Shown piece by piece: positions 44,574-53,737 of a stretch of DNA of 64,000 nucleotides (position 1 is its first letter; each line of letters begins with the position of its first letter). The translations under genes were made by a program, and so were the position numbers. The notes beneath the pieces are model-generated. The model saw nothing but the letters and a program-made list of their open reading frames with translations, searched no databases and was not told the DNA's origin. The stretch is from CBDIDH01 sp965277595 (GTDB lineage Bacteria > Planctomycetota > Planctomycetia > Isosphaerales > Isosphaeraceae): contig CBDIDH010000002.1 of NCBI GenBank assembly GCA_965277595.1, positions 4,712,001 through 4,776,000 on the forward strand, given 5' to 3'.

Positions 44574-45302
44574 TCAACGGCCGTAGACCGCCGAGGCCGG
44601 GACATTCTGGACCGGCTCGGTGTTCGCGGCGCCGTAGGCGATCCGGGCGTGTTCTTCCTCGGCATGACGTTCCCGGGCGATCGACCGATCGCGGCCAATT
44701 GCCGAGAGGCCAAAGAGGTGGCTCAGGATGCGCGGGTTACGCTCGGGGGTGGGCATGATCGGATCGCTCGGCGAGGCCGTGTTTGTTGAGGTCGTCATGA
44801 CCGACGGATCGCGCTGACCGGCGGCCGGACCGCGTGGGGCCACTGGAGCGGCGGCGGCGGCGAGTCTGGGTTCCATCACGCCGATCGGCATCGGGTCGTT
44901 GCCGATGACCGCGTAGCCGGTCTCGCCGCCGACGATCGCATGGCCGGGCTCGGCGCGGTTGGCCATCTCCTCCGTTTGAACTTGAACGCTTCGGCGCCTC
45001 TGCGCGACTCCACCGGCATTCACCGCGGCGGGGCGTCCGCAAACGCTGCACTTGTAATCTCGGGCGACGCCGCCGGGCGGCAAGGGGGGCGCGGGCGGAA
45101 GGCTCACGCCGTCCTTGGCCATCTTCTTCCGCATGCAATCGGCGCAAAGGCGCTGATCATTCTTCGACGTCTTCTTTGTCGCCATCTGCTGCGCGGGGGT
45201 CCAGGGGGCACCCGCGACGATCGGCATCCCGGCCTGGGCCAGACCCGGGGCGAGAACCGCCAGGACGGCCAGAGAGTAACTCAACCGAGCGAGCACGCGC
45301 AT
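44574..45302 (-). CDS. exported protein with paired CxxC motifs
   Basis: 242 residues. Signal peptide: LARLSYSLAVLAVLAPGLAQ then A-G (about residues 4-25). The mature part has CADCMRKK and YKCSVCGRP, two CxxC pairs about 30 residues apart that could form one zinc or disulfide site. A long Ala/Pro-rich linker follows, then a C-terminal region NPRILSHLFGLSAIGRDRSI. ATG 45302 follows AAAGGA. No family recognised. It may work with the neighbouring Cys-rich exported protein. Confidence 0.7.
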   Translation of the reverse strand: MRVLARLSYSLAVLAVLAPGLAQAGMPIVAGAPWTPAQQMATKKTSKNDQRLCADCMRKKMAKDGVSLPPAPPLPPGGVARDYKCSVCGRPAAVNAGGVAQRRRSVQVQTEEMANRAEPGHAIVGGETGYAVIGNDPMPIGVMEPRLAAAAAPVAPRGPAAGQRDPSVMTTSTNTASPSDPIMPTPERNPRILSHLFGLSAIGRDRSIARERHAEEEHARIAYGAANTEPVQNVPASAVYGR

Positions 45303-45580
45303 CGGGGAATCCTTTCCCAAAATCAAGAGAACCCATTCGGGTCGACTTCTCACCCACGCGCCGGGCGCGGGCCACGTTGAGCCGATTCCGGGAGTCCGGC
45401 CCCGGACGACCGACCGAACGACCGACAGACCGACCGAGGACGCGCAGCCGGTCTTCCCGGTACATTCCCTAAGATCGACCGGATGCGTCCACGCCTTGCG
45501 GAAATCCGTCGCCTTGGGTTTTCCCCAGGGCAAGACCGATCGTGTTCGTGTGACCTCGCGGCCCGTTTTTCCTGAGGGCA

Positions 45581-45717
45581 AGGGGCAAAGGGCAAAGGGC
45601 AAGGGACAAAGGGCAAGGGGCAAGGGGCAAGGGGCAAGGGGCAAGGGGCAAGGGGCAAGGGGCAAGGGGCAAGGGGCAAGGGGCAAGGGACAAAGGGCAA
45701 AGGGCAAGGGGCAAGGG
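45581..45717. repeat. GGGGCAA heptamer tandem array
   Basis: About eighteen 7-bp units, mostly perfect GGGGCAA, with GGGCAAA and GGACAAA variants at the edges. The array runs directly into the end of an IS3 remnant at 45718. Confidence 0.9.
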
Positions 45718-45835
45718 GGCCTGCTCCCCATTTCTTGGTCCAGAGATAAAGCAAAATCAATGATGCGGTTGATCAGTAGGCAAGGGATCGTTCGGGTGGT
45801 CCTCAATAAGCACGTACCTCGCGCACCGGGATGCG
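45718..45835 (-). mobile_element. terminal remnant of a second IS3 element
   Basis: The sequence GGCCTGCTCCCCATTTCTTG repeats the end of the intact IS3 at 9013. The adjacent minus-strand frame reads RYVLIEDHPNDPLPTDQPHH and a stop, the counterpart of RYVPIEETPIEPPPDEQPHP at the OrfB C-terminus there. Similarity fades after about 45835 and the other end is absent. It sits at the edge of a heptamer array with the same orientation as the intact copy. Confidence 0.8.
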
Positions 45836-46333
45836 TATTGGACCGGGTGTCCCGATCAACCCTGGTCGTGCGCCGATGGCGACCGGGCGGATGGTCGTTG
45901 CTCGGCGAGCGTCGCGGCGGGTTTGCTGAAAGTGAGGGTCTCGACGATCGCGGATTGGTGCCAGTCGGGCGTCCTTGGCGGCCTCCAATCGACTCCGCGC
46001 GGACCCTGGTGGATCCGGTTGACGCCAGAGACCCTTGCCCGCTTGCGCAAGCCTGCTCGACGCTCCCGGACCCGGCGATCCGCCGCTTGATGCAGATAGG
46101 CCCACGGAAAAGCCGGCCTTTCTCGACTCAATCCCCAACGCCGTTGCGAAGAGATGCAGCAGGAATAACGCATCGGCTTTCTTCTGATCCCACCTCGCGA
46201 TTGGCACCCTTGCCTAGCCTTGTGGTTCCGGTCATTACGGCCCACAGAGGACTTGTACCTCCGAGATTCACGACATGCATGGCGCGAAAAAAAATCCCCG
46301 GCTGGCAAGATGCCAGCAGGGGATCAAGAAAGT
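45836..46333. other. gene-free stretch of about 500 bp
   Basis: It follows the IS3 remnant. The open frames are Arg-rich shadows with no start signals. I see no repeat or RNA before the tRNA at 46334. Confidence 0.45.
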
Positions 46334-46404
46334 TGCGGTGGGCGGAGTCGAACCGCCTACCTCCAGGTTATGAGCCTGGCGAGCTACCGGTGCTCTACAC
46401 CGCA
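46334..46404 (-). tRNA. tRNA-Met(CAT), elongator type
   Basis: 71 nt on the minus strand. The acceptor stem TGCGGTG/CACCGCA pairs over 7 bp. The D stem is GAGC/GCTC, the anticodon stem CCAGG/CCTGG with loop CTCATAA (anticodon CAT), and the T stem GGCGG/CCGCC with loop TTCGACT. The anticodon stem lacks the three G-C pairs of an initiator. An Ile tRNA with lysidine-modified CAT cannot be fully excluded. CCA is not encoded. Confidence 0.92.
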
Positions 46405-46595
46405 GGATAAATGTAGCAACCTGGGCAGTCGAAGTCCACCCCGCTTCGCTCGAAATTCTGAGATCGGCGGCTCGCCGACGACCACGAACGATCGATAACA
46501 GCAAGTAAATTAAAGATTAAGGGAAAACTTACGGACCAGCAAGCTAAACGCGATTCGCGTGACGACCTGGCAGGATCGCACCGGTTTCGAGCGTG

Positions 46596-48047
46596 TCATG
46601 ATCGGGAATCGACGACCTCTGGGCTGATTTCCGCGATGGGAAGACGTACCGAGAAGGTACTGCCGAGTCCGGGATGGCTCTCGACGGTGAGGCAACCCCC
46701 GAAGACCTCGGCGATCCGGCGGACGACGGAAAGGCCAAGGCCAAGTCCGCGATGGTCGCGGCTCCGAGCCTGTTCAGTCCGATAAAACGGCTGGGCAATC
46801 TGGGCAAGATCGTCGGCCGCGATTCCGATTCCGAAGTCAGAGACCGAGAGGATGATCGAGCCTGGAACGGAATCGGCGCGGACGACGATCGGGGTGCCGA
46901 AATCGCTGTATTTGCAGGCGTTGTCGAGTAGGTTGTCAAGAAGCTCGGCGAAGAGCGTTGTATCGGCTCGAACACAATGGGACGTGACAGGTTCAGTTTC
47001 AAGGCGGAGGTCGATCGATCGAGGTCCGTTGCGATTCTGGAGATGGTCGCGGAGCCAGAGGGTGAGGTTCACGGGTTCGAGTCGCGGATGTTCCGACTCG
47101 GCATCGGCGCGGGCGAGAAAGAGCAGGGCCTCGACAATCCGGCGGAGGTGCCGCGTCTTGCTCTGAACAACTTCCAGCACGCGGCGGTACTCGTCGGTCT
47201 GCCGAGGTAGGCGAAGGGCGAGATCAACCTGTCCCTGAATGGCGGTCAGCGGCGTTCGAAGCTGATGCGAGGCGTCGCCGGCAAACCGGCTCTGTCGCGC
47301 GTGGGCCTCGCGCTGGCGATCGAGAAGGCCATTGAAGGCCCGGCCGAGTTCGGCCAGTTCGTCGCCCGAAGGTCGGATCGGAAGTCGGCCCGTGAGGTCG
47401 TCACCGGCGATCGCATGCGCCGCGTCGGCCATTTCCCAGAGCGGCCGGAGCGCCCGGCGGCAGAGGCGACCACCGACAAGCGAGACCAGGACGCAGGTGA
47501 CGACCGAGAGGCCAGCGAGCGTCAGCGCGAGGTTCCCGAGATTTTCCTGAACGTCCAGGAGCGAGACCGCGGCAACGAACGTGAGCGACCGGGGCAGTTG
47601 GCGATGGTCGGAACTGGTGGTGTCCGAAGCCTTCGAAGCGGTGAGGGTGCGGGCCAGGATACGCCAGGGGCGGCCCTTGAGGTCGTCGATACCTTTCGGG
47701 CGGCCGAAGAGGATCGTGCGGGAGGTGAGGTCGGGCAGATCGATACCCGTCCCGGCCTGGTTCGATCCGTCGAGCCGACGCCTCTGGTCGTCAAGGACGG
47801 CCCAGACGAGTTGACCTTCGACCATACGCCGACCGAAGCTGAGCTTTCGTTCGACGGGTTCCCATTCCACGCCGTCGTCGTGAATTTCCGCGGCGGCGGC
47901 CAGGGTGTTCAGAACGGCCTCAAGACGCTCATCAGCCTGACGATGAAGATATTTCGAGGCGACACCGTAGAGCGCGCTGGAGAAGGCAACGAGGACCAGG
48001 GTCAGGGTTGTCACGAAGAAGATGGAGAGCCGGGTGTTGAGGGTCAT
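46596..48047 (-). CDS. membrane sensor histidine kinase
   Basis: 483 residues. TM1 is at about residues 8-30 and TM2 near 185-205, with a periplasmic sensor between. A HAMP domain follows (RALRPLWEMADAAHAIAGDD), then HisKA with the phospho-His in FAGDASHQLRTPLTAIQGQV. The HATPase has N box LLDNLLDNACKYSD, G1 DFGIGI, and G2 GLGLGLSVVRRI. It is the partner of the OmpR-type regulator, whose stop overlaps its start by 4 bp. The signal is unknown. The adjacent PepSY-like exported protein may take part. Confidence 0.92.
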   Translation of the reverse strand: MTLNTRLSIFFVTTLTLVLVAFSSALYGVASKYLHRQADERLEAVLNTLAAAAEIHDDGVEWEPVERKLSFGRRMVEGQLVWAVLDDQRRRLDGSNQAGTGIDLPDLTSRTILFGRPKGIDDLKGRPWRILARTLTASKASDTTSSDHRQLPRSLTFVAAVSLLDVQENLGNLALTLAGLSVVTCVLVSLVGGRLCRRALRPLWEMADAAHAIAGDDLTGRLPIRPSGDELAELGRAFNGLLDRQREAHARQSRFAGDASHQLRTPLTAIQGQVDLALRLPRQTDEYRRVLEVVQSKTRHLRRIVEALLFLARADAESEHPRLEPVNLTLWLRDHLQNRNGPRSIDLRLETEPVTSHCVRADTTLFAELLDNLLDNACKYSDFGTPIVVRADSVPGSIILSVSDFGIGIAADDLAQIAQPFYRTEQARSRDHRGLGLGLSVVRRIAEVFGGCLTVESHPGLGSTFSVRLPIAEISPEVVDSRS

Positions 48048-48739
48048 GGCAACGGTCCGGTTTTCGTGCGTTCGCCGAAGAGATAGCCCCGGCCGCGGAG
48101 GGTGTGAATGAGCCGCGGACCGTGCGCTTCGAGCTTGCGGCGGACTTCCATGACGTGATATTCCAGGGTGTTGGAAAGGCCGTCGTAACGCTCGTCCCAG
48201 ACATGCTCATAAATGCGAGTGCGCGTGAGAACCTCGTCGGGGTGTCGCAAGAAGAAGACGAGGAGGGCTTGCTCCTTGGCCGTGAGGTCAAGACGGTTGC
48301 CGGCGCGTTCGGCGCGGTGGGTCACCAGGTCAACCCGGACATCGGCGCTGGTGATCAAAGCGCTTGTCGATCGGTCCCGACGTCGGGCCAGGGCGCGGAC
48401 GCGAGCGAGCAGCTCCTCGTAGTCGAAAGGCTTGCATAAATAGTCATCCGCGCCTTGATCGAGGCCGCGAACCCTGTCCGACACGGCGTCACGCGCCGTG
48501 AGGAAGAGGACCGGGGCCCGATGCCCTGCCTGGCGAAACCTGAGCAGCAGGGTCAGGCCGTCCGGTCCCGGCAGCCACCAGTCGAGCACGACGACGTCCC
48601 AGCTTCCGCTGCGAAGAGCCTGCCAGGCCGACTCACCATCGGCCGCGTGCTCGACCGTAAAACCCTCTTCGCGGAGACCTCGAACGAGGAAATCGGCGAT
48701 CGACTCATCGTCCTCAATGACAAGGACACGGATTCCCAT
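48044..48739 (-). CDS. OmpR/PhoB-family response regulator
   Basis: 231 residues. The receiver has Glu9/Asp10/Asp11, phosphoacceptor Asp53 in VVVLDWWLPGPDG and Lys103 in DDYLCKPFDYEE. The C-terminal winged helix reads LDLTAKEQALLVFFLRHPDE, VWDERYDGLSNTLEYHVMEV and LIHTLRGRGYLFGE. ATG 48739 begins MGIRVLVIEDD. It is translationally coupled with the kinase (ATGA). A DNA-binding regulator of unknown regulon. Confidence 0.94.
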   Translation of the reverse strand: MGIRVLVIEDDESIADFLVRGLREEGFTVEHAADGESAWQALRSGSWDVVVLDWWLPGPDGLTLLLRFRQAGHRAPVLFLTARDAVSDRVRGLDQGADDYLCKPFDYEELLARVRALARRRDRSTSALITSADVRVDLVTHRAERAGNRLDLTAKEQALLVFFLRHPDEVLTRTRIYEHVWDERYDGLSNTLEYHVMEVRRKLEAHGPRLIHTLRGRGYLFGERTKTGPLP

Positions 48740-48803
48740 GAATGCCTGATCCCCACGTTCGAGGCGGTCGGAAAAGTCAAAGCCAGGGCGAACGAGACAC
48801 CGG

Positions 48804-49286
48804 TTAGTCCTCGTCGCCGTCCTCAACCTTGAGGACTTTTCCAGCGGGAGAGAGCTTGACCTCGACGGCCTTTTTCGAAGGGGTCATCAGGTGAACCTCA
48901 AACGCCTTCGACTCCTTGCCCTCTTCCAAGGAAACGATTTCCTCGGCCTCTTTCAAGGTCGCGCCTGGGTATCGGGCGGCCAGGGTCGCGGCGACGGGGC
49001 CGGGGAGATCGGCCTCGGCCACGACCGTCTCGATCTCCTGGATCGTGCCGTCGGCGCGGATTGAGAGATCGATGGCCTTGCCCTCGTTTTTGAGCGCGAT
49101 TTCATAGGTGGTCTTGCCGGCCTCGGTTTCCTTTTCGGCACCCGACATCTCGGCCTTCGGAAATCGGGCCTTCACGGCGTCCACAACGGCGCCTGGGAGT
49201 TCCTTGAGCGGGACCTTTTCCTCGTCGGCTCGTGCAAAGCCAGAACCGGCGAGCGCGACCAGGATTGCCAGCAACGCGATTTTCAT
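48804..49286 (-). CDS. exported PepSY-like domain protein
   Basis: 160 residues. Signal peptide: KIALLAILVALAGSGFARA. Two repeats of the PepSY-like pattern follow: KELPGAVVDAVKARFPKAEM with TYEIALKNEGKAIDLSIRAD, and LPGPVAATLAARYPGATLKE with AFEVHLMTPSKKAVEVKLSP. It ends in an acidic tail. PepSY-like proteins often accompany two-component systems and may act as periplasmic inhibitors or signal proteins. Here the OmpR/HK pair is 64 bp downstream on the same strand. Confidence 0.82.
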   Translation of the reverse strand: MKIALLAILVALAGSGFARADEEKVPLKELPGAVVDAVKARFPKAEMSGAEKETEAGKTTYEIALKNEGKAIDLSIRADGTIQEIETVVAEADLPGPVAATLAARYPGATLKEAEEIVSLEEGKESKAFEVHLMTPSKKAVEVKLSPAGKVLKVEDGDED

Positions 49287-49526
49287 CGTCGAAGATTCCT
49301 GAGTGATGCAAGGAAAGCGAGGCGGCCAGCAGGCTCGGCGAACCTGGTTCCAGGCCATGGAACACGATAACAAAAGTCCCGTGAGGAGAGCGTGAGCCCG
49401 TGATAAGAACGATCTTAGCGTCGGCTCACGGCCAACTCAGGGTCATTCGTTAGAATTCCGGCCGAAGTGGGGCGAGAAGCCCCCCTCGACCTTCGATCGA
49501 TTTCAACGGCAAGCGAGGACCGAACC

Positions 49527-50609
49527 ATGTCGTCAAGGACAGACCGGACCGCCCGCGTGACTCATTTCTTGCACAAACACCTCTTGACCTGGGTCGTGAT
49601 CAGTTACGCTCTGGCTTCAACCTGCCCGAAGCCGGGGCTCTGGATCAAGGATGCCGTGCTTCTGAACCTGGCTCTGCCCGCGGGTCGAATGACGTTGAAT
49701 CTGCCGACACTCTTGCTCTCGTTCCTGCTGTTCACGGCCGGGATGCGCGTGCGGATTCAACGGATCGGCGAGATTGCCCGGCGTCCCGGCGTTCTCTTCG
49801 CGGGGCTAGCAACCAATCTGGTCCTCCCGATCGCCTTTCTTGCCTTGCTTTTACCGACGCTCAGGGCCTGGCACAACCCGGACGAGGCCGCGATGGTGCT
49901 CTTTGGCCTGGCCCTGGTGACCGCGATGCCGATCGCGGGCTCATCGGCCGGCTGGGCGCAGGCTGCCGATGGCGACATGGCGCTGAGCCTCGGCCTGGTT
50001 CTCTCGTCCACCTTGCTCAGCCCCCTGACCACCCCCGCGGCGCTTCATACTCTTGGCCTGATCGCGCCTGGGCGTTACGGATCGGAGCTTCATCGCCTCG
50101 CCGGTCAAGGCACCGGGGCCTTTTTGGCGGTCTGGGTTCTCAGTCCCTCGGCTCTCGGCATCCTGACCCGAACCTTTCTGGGCGAGGAGCGAGCAACCCA
50201 TGTCGAACGCCCCTTGCGGCTGGTCGCTCCGTTGGCCTTGCCGGTTCTCTGCTACGCGAACGCCTCCGCCTGCCTTCCCGAGGCGCTTGGCCATCCTGAC
50301 TGGGACTTCCTCGGCGTGACCCTCGCCTTTGTCTCGGGCCTTTGCGTGCTCACCTTTGCCGCGGGTTACTGGCTTGGCCGCCTCCTCAACGCCGACCGCC
50401 CGCAACGCGCCGCCCTGATGTTTGGGCTGGGGATGAACAATAATGGAACCGGCCTGGTCCTCGCCTCGCTTGCCCTGGGCGCGCAGCCGATGGTGATGCT
50501 CCCGATCATCATGTACAACCTGACGCAACACCTTGCCGCCGGCTGCGTTGACGCCCTCCTGCGTCGCCGTGGACCGATCGTGCCCCTGCCCGAGTTGACG
50601 GCCGGTTGA
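49527..50609 (+). CDS. bile acid:sodium symporter (BASS) family transporter
   Basis: 360 residues, about ten helices, inner membrane. The family patterns are seen in LTWVVISYALASTCPKPGLW at the first helix, LFGLALVTAMPIAGSSAGWA (the helix-4 crossover) and FGLGMNNNGTGLVLASLALG (the helix-9 crossover with Asn/Gly). BASS members move bile acids, pantoate or other organic anions with sodium. Substrate cannot be read from sequence. ATG 49527 is preceded by GCGAGGAC. Confidence 0.88.
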   Translation: MSSRTDRTARVTHFLHKHLLTWVVISYALASTCPKPGLWIKDAVLLNLALPAGRMTLNLPTLLLSFLLFTAGMRVRIQRIGEIARRPGVLFAGLATNLVLPIAFLALLLPTLRAWHNPDEAAMVLFGLALVTAMPIAGSSAGWAQAADGDMALSLGLVLSSTLLSPLTTPAALHTLGLIAPGRYGSELHRLAGQGTGAFLAVWVLSPSALGILTRTFLGEERATHVERPLRLVAPLALPVLCYANASACLPEALGHPDWDFLGVTLAFVSGLCVLTFAAGYWLGRLLNADRPQRAALMFGLGMNNNGTGLVLASLALGAQPMVMLPIIMYNLTQHLAAGCVDALLRRRGPIVPLPELTAG

Positions 50610-50735
50610 TCGTTTGATCGCATACCAGTCGGGGAAAAAACGGCCGACCACTCTTGTCCTGCTCCGTATCGTTTGAGTGCAGATCACGGTTCTTTCGGGA
50701 AAATTCTGGACTTCCATCAAGGGGTACAGGCAGTC

Positions 50736-51467
50736 ATGGGCAAGCTTGACGGAAAAGTTGCCGTGATCACGGGGGCGACGTCGGGAATGGCCCTGGCAAC
50801 GGCCAGGCTTTTCGTGGAGGAAGGGGCTTTTGTCTTCATCACCGGGCGTCGACGGAAAAACCTGGATGAGGCGGTGAAATCCATTGGTCGGAATGTCTGG
50901 GGAGTCCAGGGCGACGCCGGCAAGCTCGCGGACCTTGACCGGCTTTACGAAACCGTGAAAGCAGAAAAAGGGCGAATCGACATCCTCTTCGCGAGCGCGG
51001 GGACGGGTCAATTTGCTCCAATTGGCGAGATCACCGAGGAGCAGTTTGACACGACCTTCGGCGTGAACGTCCGGGGCACGCTTTTCACGGTTCAAAAGGC
51101 ATTGCCTCTGTTCAACGACGGCGGCTCGATCATTTTGAACGGCTCGATCGCCGGTTCGATGGGTTTCCCTTCGTTTGGCGTCTACAGCGCGAGCAAGGCC
51201 GCGGTCCGTTCGTTCGCGAGGACCTGGACCCTGGATTTGAAGAGCCGGAACATCCGAGTCAATGTACTTAGCCCTGGCACGATCGACACGGCGATTCTCG
51301 AAGGGGTTCCCAAGGAGTCGATTGACGCCTTCGTCTCGTTGATCCCTCGCGGCACGATGGGCCGTCCCGAAGAAATTGCGACGGCCGTCCTCTTCCTGGC
51401 CTCGAGCGATTCCAGCTTCGTGACCGGCTCTGAGCTTTTCGTCGACGGCGGTGTTGCCCAGATCTAA
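50736..51467 (+). CDS. short-chain dehydrogenase/reductase
   Basis: 243 residues, classical SDR. Cofactor motif VAVITGATSGMALATARLF: the last Gly of TGxxxGxG is Ala. The Arg pair in FITGRRRKNLDE suggests NADP preference. Also present: SAGTGQF, catalytic Ser in ILNGSIAGSMG and YSASK (Tyr and Lys). ATG 50736 follows AAGGGG. The substrate is unknown. Confidence 0.9.
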   Translation: MGKLDGKVAVITGATSGMALATARLFVEEGAFVFITGRRRKNLDEAVKSIGRNVWGVQGDAGKLADLDRLYETVKAEKGRIDILFASAGTGQFAPIGEITEEQFDTTFGVNVRGTLFTVQKALPLFNDGGSIILNGSIAGSMGFPSFGVYSASKAAVRSFARTWTLDLKSRNIRVNVLSPGTIDTAILEGVPKESIDAFVSLIPRGTMGRPEEIATAVLFLASSDSSFVTGSELFVDGGVAQI

Positions 51468-51782
51468 GAAACGGGCCGTAAGTAAGTTTCCGATTTGCCT
51501 CGGAATATGGTAGCCGTTTACACCCCGGGAACAGCGGAAAACAAGAGGTTTCCTAAATCATAAACGTCCTTACCGATGACGATTTGAACCATTTTGCGAT
51601 TCAGAACGTCCAGATTGTACAGTAAGGGCATTCGATTTCTCGAAGAAGACTGGTCTTGACTGTTCACTATCTCGATTTGGTAATGCCGAAGCGTGAACGG
51701 CTACAGAATATGCTATCAAGGCCGTTGCTCGTAGTGCAGCACCAAGGAGGGCAGCATGCAGTGCAAACGCACCTACAGAGGG
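51468..51782. other. spacer before the IS nest
   Basis: No gene supported. The GC content drops after 51480, marking the border of the mobile zone. Confidence 0.4.
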
Positions 51783-52028
51783 TCACGCTTGCGTGACACA
51801 CAGTGCCGCGTGACGAAACCAGCCGAGGAAGTCCTCGGGTGCGACCTTTCGTAATCCCTCTCCGATGGTGTCGTACAGTTGCTTCTTCGCTCTGGCCGCG
51901 ACCCGGTGGAGAAACTCCTTGAACTTCGAGAACCTCTCCTCGATTTGGTTGAAATCCCGGCGGTAGGGCGGCAGCTGCAAGACGCCCGCCCCGGCAGGGC
52001 ATACGCACCTGATTTTCGGCATTTCCAC
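51783..52028 (-). pseudogene. C-terminal fragment of an IS630-family transposase
   Basis: The minus strand reads VLQLPPYRRDFNQIEERFSK (the Glu-containing PPYxPxxNPIE motif) and APEDFLGWFRHAALCVTQA, the standard end of IS630 transposases. The N-terminal two thirds are missing. The fragment abuts the broken ISAs1 gene. Confidence 0.8.
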
Positions 52029-53149
52029 ACAAACCCCGCCAGAGATACCCCTCGTCCAACAAAGCCCGCAGCCTCTTGCCTTTGATGCTCCGCTTCGACG
52101 TAGCCTCCTTCTTCAGCAGGCACAACGCCAGCCGGCGCGGCAACCCGAAGTTCTCCGGGGCGTTCTCCTTCTTGATCCTGCCGCGGTCCTCATCGAACAT
52201 CACGTCCAGGACCTAATGCAGCGAGTTCTCCACCCCCCCAATGGCTGCGGACCGCCTGGTACAAGAGCTTGACATCGTTGGGCAGGCTGCTGAGATAGTA
52301 CCTCGTCTCCACGCTCAATCTGTCGCCGATGAACCGCTCGCTCTCGACGAACACCACGCTTCGCAGCCCCTCCCACTCGTCCCGGCCTTCCAACCAGCCG
52401 AGGTCCGAGGTCGCCCGGCACCGCCGGAACTCGTCCCGCCCGTGGCCCTCGGACCACTCCCGGTGGTATCCGATGTCCGGCCCCTTCATCAGCCGGGCGC
52501 ACGCCCCGTCCCAGAACGCCACGACCTGCTCGAAGGCGTGCTCGTCGTTGCCCTTCAACGCCAGGACATCGTCGGCCTTGCGGTCCTGGATCGTGCGGGC
52601 GATCTCCATCTGGCGGCCCATGGCGTCGATCGGCTCGATCGCACCGGATATCGAGAGCATCTTCAGAAGCTTGGGGATCGCCGTGATCTCGTTGGACTTC
52701 TCGTCCACGGCCACCTGGCCCAGCAGCAGGTGCTTGGCCGTGGCCCAGGCATGGACCATGGGCAAGGCCGATTTCCCCTTGGGCCGGTCGAAGGAGCGAC
52801 GGAGGGTCTTGCCGTCGATGGCGATGACATGCCGCTCGGTGGCCTCGCGCAACGCCTCGATCCAGCCGAGGAAGCCCCTCGGGAACTGGTCGGGGTCGAG
52901 CCGCTCGAAGAGGCGGCGGTAGGTGTGGCGCGAGGCGATGCCGTTGGGCAGGTCCAAAAAGGTGCTCAGCCAGGTGGCCTTGACGTTGCCGAAGTCCTCG
53001 ATGTCGTCCCAGGTATCGGCCCCGGCGACGACGGCGCAGATGGCGATGGCGATGATATCGAGCAGTTCATGGAGGCGAGAGCGGTCGATGCGCGGGTCGG
53101 TCAGGTCGGCGAAGTGATGGGCGATGGAGAGTTCCTGATCGGCGGTCAT
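52029..53149 (-). pseudogene. broken ISAs1-family transposase
   Basis: It reads from ATG 53149: LSIAHHFADLTDPRIDRSRL, LLDIIAIAICAVVAGADTWD, then VIAIDGKTLRRSFDRPKGKS (first Asp) and VLALKGNDEHAFEQ. At 52231-52240 a run of seven C (plus strand) instead of six shifts the frame after AVRSHWG. The shifted frame VENSLH, then a TAG in place of Trp, then VLDVMFDEDRGRIKKENAPE completes the usual C-terminus. Two lesions, so inactive. Confidence 0.85.
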
Positions 53150-53239
53150 GGTGATCCTCCTGGGTTCCTCGTGATCGAGGAGGATTACCAGAAGTGGGCG
53201 TCGTTCACCACCTTCCGCCGTCACATCAGAGTGCCCTCA

Positions 53240-53523
53240 TGGTGCTCCGGCCCTGGGCGAGACCGGGGCCCTCAACCGGCGGTGTTGACCTTTGTCCCCG
53301 CCCGAGCGTTTCTTCGGCGGCGGCTCGGGCGGCTTCCACTTGACACCGATCGGGTTGTTCGACGGCGGTTTGGACCGGTTGGTGGGGCCCTGGCCAAGGC
53401 GGCCTTGAGATCCTGGACCGGCTGCCGCAGCTCGGTGACCTGCCGCTCCATGCCGTCGATAATGGCCCTCACGATGGCGCGGGCCTCGTCCGAGAAGCTG
53501 TCCCAGACGTATTGGGGGATCAA
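53240..53523 (-). pseudogene. N-terminal remnant of an IS66 transposase
   Basis: It begins MIPQYVWDSFSDEARAIVRA and runs through a coiled region. After a frameshift it continues with NRSKPPSNNPIGVKWKPPEP and KKRSGGDKGQHRR, the Lys/Pro-rich segment that follows the coiled coil in IS66 TnpC. The zinc and DDE domains are absent. Compare the intact N-terminus at 62910. Confidence 0.7.
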
Positions 53524-53737
53524 GGTCGCCCGGTCCAGGCGGCCGTTATTATCAACCGATCTTGAGCAAGCAATCCGGGCCGTGAACGGTTACCAATTGA
53601 AAACCTCCTAAGTGCATATCGACGAGGGCGTGAAGTACATCGATTGTTCGCCAAAACCAGGGGATTTTTTTCCATTTTCTCATCCGAAGGAGGCTGGGAT
53701 TACACTTGATTGAGATCTAATTGACGCCAGACATGCG

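Noticed and set aside
45303..45806. N-terminal extension of the 44574 gene through the GGGGCAA array
   Set aside because: It would translate the array and the IS3 remnant; the signal peptide starts at ATG 45302.
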